Below are positions 7,092 to 9,690 of a DNA stretch of 9,690 nt, one piece after another (within the stretch, counting starts at the first letter, position 1; every line of letters starts with the position of its first letter). Made by a program: the position numbers and the translations under genes. The stretch is from contig CBFIJI010000080.1 of the NCBI GenBank assembly GCA_965662885.1, positions 1-9,690 of the forward strand, in the 5' to 3' direction. The notes beneath the pieces are model-generated. The model searched no databases, had not been told where the DNA came from, and saw nothing but the letters and a program-made list of their open reading frames with translations. This DNA comes from CBFIJI01 sp965662885 (GTDB taxonomy: Bacteria > Bacteroidota > Bacteroidia > Flavobacteriales > Flavobacteriaceae).

Positions 7092-8242
7092 AACTAGCAC
7101 TAAAATTAGCGTTCAAGAATCTTTGGGGTGCAGGAACAAGAACTGTTCTCAATGTTTTGGTTCTTTCTTTTTCATTTGTGATCATAATTTTACTCAACTC
7201 CATTATCGATGGTTGGGACCAACAGGCTCAAAAAGACAGTATTGTTTGGGAGTTTGGAGAAGGGCATTTACTGCACAAACAATATGACCCATTGGATTCT
7301 TTTACTATTCTCGATGGACACGGACCCATCCCAAAAAATCAATTGGGTATAACCCCGATATTGGTGTATCAAGCAACCATTTATCCTCAGGGCAGGATGA
7401 AAGGAATTGTATTAAAAGGTATTGATTCTAACCAAACGATTTTGGAACTTCCTATTGAGAAAGTAAAAACAAGTGAGGCAAAATTTCCGGTAATTATCGG
7501 AAAGCGTTTGGCTGAATCTGCCAAACTAAACAAGGGAGATGAGGTTCAAATTCGATGGCGAGATAAAAACGGCACTTACGATGCAAACACCTTGACCATT
7601 GTCGATGTTTTTGATTCCAACGTCCCAAATATTGATAACGGGCAAATATGGATGGACATCAAGACCCTCTGGAAAATGACAGACTTGAACCAAGAAGCTT
7701 CATTTTTTGTGGCAGATAAAAATTACAAGGCAGAAGCTTTACCATTGTGGAGGTTCAAAAGTCAAGAAACATTATTAAAGCAGCTCAAAGATTTGATCAA
7801 CCAAAAGAAAACAGGTCAAGCCATTATTTATTTATTGCTTATGGCAATTGCCTTACTTGCTGTTTTTGACACTCAAATTCTTTCCATTTTTAGAAGACAG
7901 AAAGAAATAGGCACTTACATTGCTTTGGGAATGACTCGCAGTAGGGTAGTTCGTTTGTTTACAATTGAAGGAAGCATGTACAGTATTTTGGCACTAATTG
8001 TAGGAAGCATTTATGGAATCCCTTTTTTCATGTATTTAGCCCAAGTTGGTTTTGCAGTTCCTCCTGCAGATCAAAAAATGGGAATTGCTATTGCAGAAGT
8101 GATTTTCCCTATTTATGGGATTAAACTTGTATTGAGTACCATCTTATTGGTGGTAATAAGCGCAACAATTGTAAGTTATTTACCAGCAAGAAAAATAGCA
8201 AAACTCAATCCCGTTTTGGCACTTAAAGGAAAGCAGCAATGA
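7088..8242 (+). CDS. FtsX/LolCE-type ABC permease, first subunit
   Basis: The protein has 384 residues with the FtsX/MacB permease layout: TM1 at about 19-40, a large periplasmic domain (about 41-242), then TM2 (about 244-264), TM3 (about 293-318) and TM4 (about 342-364). After TM2 comes FRRQKEIGTYIALGMTRSRV (268-287), the cytoplasmic coupling-helix region that contacts the ATPase. The end has the PARKIAKLNPVLALK pattern (366-380) characteristic of these permeases. After TM1, EGHLLHKQYDP occupies the place of the LolC/LolE GH motif, which supports a Lol-like over a MacB-like relationship. It should sit in the inner membrane and pair with the second permease and two copies of the ATPase. ATGA overlaps link it to both neighbours (7088-7091 and 8239-8242). 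Substrate unknown. Confidence 0.9.
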   Translation: MKLALKLAFKNLWGAGTRTVLNVLVLSFSFVIIILLNSIIDGWDQQAQKDSIVWEFGEGHLLHKQYDPLDSFTILDGHGPIPKNQLGITPILVYQATIYPQGRMKGIVLKGIDSNQTILELPIEKVKTSEAKFPVIIGKRLAESAKLNKGDEVQIRWRDKNGTYDANTLTIVDVFDSNVPNIDNGQIWMDIKTLWKMTDLNQEASFFVADKNYKAEALPLWRFKSQETLLKQLKDLINQKKTGQAIIYLLLMAIALLAVFDTQILSIFRRQKEIGTYIALGMTRSRVVRLFTIEGSMYSILALIVGSIYGIPFFMYLAQVGFAVPPADQKMGIAIAEVIFPIYGIKLVLSTILLVVISATIVSYLPARKIAKLNPVLALKGKQQ

Positions 8243-9513
8243 TAAAATTTATTTTTAAAGGAATTATTCGAGACCGCAGCAAAAGCCTTATCCCCGTTTT
8301 GGTAATTACTGTTGGGGTAATGGTTACGGTTTTGATGTCGGGCTTTTTGAGAGGGGTACTTTCCGATATCGTAAATCAAAACGCCAAATTGGACACAGGT
8401 CATCTCAAAATAATGACCCGACCCTATGCAGAAAATAAAGATCAAATGCCAAACGATTTGGCTTTACTAGATTTACAAGATTTACGGAAAGATATAAAAC
8501 AAAAATTCCCCAATGTTTTGTGGACACCAAGGATTAAGTTTGGAGGAATAATCGATGTCCCTGACTCCAATGGAAATACCAAAACTCAAGGCCCTGGATT
8601 GGGAATGGCTTTGGCAATTCTAGATACGACCTCTGGAGAATTGGAACGTTTAAATTTAAAAAAGTCGATTCAAAAAGGAAGACTTCCAATGCGAAAAGGA
8701 GAAATTGTTTTGAGTGATGCTTATGCAGAAAAACTAAAAATATCTCCCGGAGAAGAAATCACTTATTTTGGAACAACAATGGAGGGGAGTATGGTTTTCC
8801 AAAACTTTGTAATGACTGGAACCATTTATTTTGGATCCCCTTTGTTGGATAAAGGAACCTTTATTATTGACATCAAAGACGCCCAAGACATGCTCGATAT
8901 GGAGGACGGTACTGGAGAACTTTTGGGCTATTTCGACTCAAAAATTTACAACGATATTGAGGCATCAAAAATAGCCAATGAATTCAATTCCCAATACAGC
9001 CATAGTACAGATGAATACGCTCCAAAAATGGTTACCTTAAAACAGCAAAATGATTTAAAAACCTCTCTTGATGTTGCAGAATCTTTTAATGCGATTTTCA
9101 TTTTCATTTTCATCTTTGCCATGTCTCTGGTTCTTTGGAATACAGGCCTTATTGGTGGGCTCAGGCGTTACAAAGAATTTGGAATCCGCATAGCTCTTGG
9201 TGAATCCAAAAGAAACGTATTCGGTTTGCTGCTTGCAGAAGCTTCAATCATAGGATTGATCGGGTCACTTATTGGATCAATATTGGGAATAGGATTGTGT
9301 TACTACCTTCAAGAAGTGGGAATTGATATTTCAAAGGATGTCGAAAATTCAACTATCATAATGCCATCAATTGTTAGAGCTCACGTATCGACTAACCTCT
9401 TTTTTATTGGATTTATTCCCGGGTTATTTTCAATGTTATTGGGAACAGCACTCGCAGGGAGAGGTATTTTTAAAAGAGAAACCGCACGTTTGTTCAAGGA
9501 ATTAGAAGTTTAA
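8239..9513 (+). CDS. FtsX/LolCE-type ABC permease, second subunit
   Basis: The protein has 424 residues and the same four-helix plan as its neighbour: TM1 about 15-38, periplasmic domain about 40-282, TM2 about 284-306, a glycine-rich TM3 about 330-356 (GLIGSLIGSILGIGL), and TM4 about 385-406. LDTGHLKIMTRPY (51-63) follows TM1 and matches the LolC/LolE-type GH motif. LRRYKEFGIRIALGESKRNV (308-327) is the coupling region between TM2 and TM3. It is about 40 residues longer than the first permease, mainly in the periplasmic domain, and the two sequences differ clearly. The complex is therefore probably a heterodimer like LolCE and not a homodimer. The C-terminus ends GIFKRETARLFKELEV in place of the usual P-x-x-AL tail. 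TM2 is encoded partly by three ATTTTC repeats (9094-9111), giving alternating Ile-Phe. Translation is coupled to the first permease by the ATGA overlap at 8239-8242. Confidence 0.9.
   Translation: MIKFIFKGIIRDRSKSLIPVLVITVGVMVTVLMSGFLRGVLSDIVNQNAKLDTGHLKIMTRPYAENKDQMPNDLALLDLQDLRKDIKQKFPNVLWTPRIKFGGIIDVPDSNGNTKTQGPGLGMALAILDTTSGELERLNLKKSIQKGRLPMRKGEIVLSDAYAEKLKISPGEEITYFGTTMEGSMVFQNFVMTGTIYFGSPLLDKGTFIIDIKDAQDMLDMEDGTGELLGYFDSKIYNDIEASKIANEFNSQYSHSTDEYAPKMVTLKQQNDLKTSLDVAESFNAIFIFIFIFAMSLVLWNTGLIGGLRRYKEFGIRIALGESKRNVFGLLLAEASIIGLIGSLIGSILGIGLCYYLQEVGIDISKDVENSTIIMPSIVRAHVSTNLFFIGFIPGLFSMLLGTALAGRGIFKRETARLFKELEV
9094..9111 (+). repeat. Three tandem ATTTTC hexamers inside the second permease gene
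   Basis: ATTTTC occurs three times head to tail, followed by the near-copy ATCTTT. The unit is six bases, so gain or loss of a copy would add or remove an Ile-Phe pair in TM2 without a frameshift. It may simply be a consequence of coding a Phe/Ile-rich helix in AT-rich DNA. Confidence 0.7.
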
Positions 9514-9526
9514 CCAAAAGGGGACC

Positions 9527-9690
9527 ATGAAAAAAATATTATTTGTATTGTTATTTTGCGCTTATTTTTCGAATGATTTATCAGCTCAGCAAAGTAGTAA
9601 GGAAGCGCTTGAAATCATAAAAAAAGTTGATAAAAACATGTTTTCTGAAACACAGATTATTACTTCAGAAATGATCGTTTATGGCAAACG
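9527..9690 (+). CDS. LolA-like outer-membrane lipoprotein-sorting protein (N-terminal fragment, cut by window end)
   Basis: ATG at 9527 is preceded by AAAAGGGGA (9516-9524), a good Shine-Dalgarno-like sequence and the only strong one seen in this operon; it may compensate for the lack of an overlap with the permease gene (13-base gap). Only 54 full codons are visible. MKKILFVLLFCAYFSNDLSA followed by QQ is a clear type I signal peptide, so the product is periplasmic. The mature start, with EALEIIKKVDKNM, ITSEM and YGKR, resembles the opening of the LolA-like 'outer membrane lipoprotein-sorting protein' family, where an early helix is followed by the first strand of a lipid-binding half-barrel. 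Its position directly after a LolCE-type permease pair supports a role as the periplasmic carrier that takes cargo from the permeases. The family call rests on few residues plus context. Confidence 0.72.
   Translation, partial: MKKILFVLLFCAYFSNDLSAQQSSKEALEIIKKVDKNMFSETQIITSEMIVYGK

Overview
The window is AT-rich and tightly packed. Its genes look like those of a Gram-negative Bacteroidota bacterium, most probably a member of the Flavobacteriia. The evidence is a lipoprotein with Bacteroidota-style architecture, exported proteins with signal peptides ending in ...GQ or ...SAQ, weak or absent Shine-Dalgarno sequences before most genes, a few TAnnTTTG-like promoter boxes and a GH3 glycosidase of the Bacteroidota type. 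No species can be named from the sequence alone.

Layout. (1) 1-1125, minus strand, runs off the left edge: a surface or periplasmic lipoprotein with two 70-residue InlB-like (Bacterial_repeat) modules followed by a gluzincin-type zinc peptidase domain (HEYTH plus a downstream EG). (2) 1272-2087, plus strand: a short-chain dehydrogenase/reductase (SDR) relic. The reading frame is continuous in homology but carries TAG at 1281 and TAA at 1479 and has lost its TGxxxGIG start, so it is called a pseudogene. (3) 2124-4541, minus strand: an intact GH3 beta-glucosidase-like exoglycosidase with an N-terminal membrane segment. (4) 4649 to the right edge, plus strand: one compact operon made of a TetR-family regulator (TTG start), an outer-membrane beta-barrel protein, a LolD/MacB-type ABC ATPase, two different FtsX-type permeases and the start of a LolA-like periplasmic protein. 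Three of its junctions are 4-base ATGA stop/start overlaps, one gap is 2 bases and the last gap is 13 bases.

How the genes fit together. The operon encodes parts for each envelope layer: ATPase (cytoplasm), two permeases (inner membrane), LolA-like carrier (periplasm) and beta-barrel (outer membrane). Its first gene is its own repressor-like regulator. This is the layout expected of a dedicated Lol-like trans-envelope lipid or lipoprotein trafficking system; the cargo cannot be read from the sequence. The intergenic region between the GH3 gene and the TetR gene holds a perfect 10-base inverted repeat with a 23-base spacer. One arm touches the TTG start codon, which makes it the best candidate operator. 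No RNA genes, CRISPR arrays, transposons or integration sites were seen.
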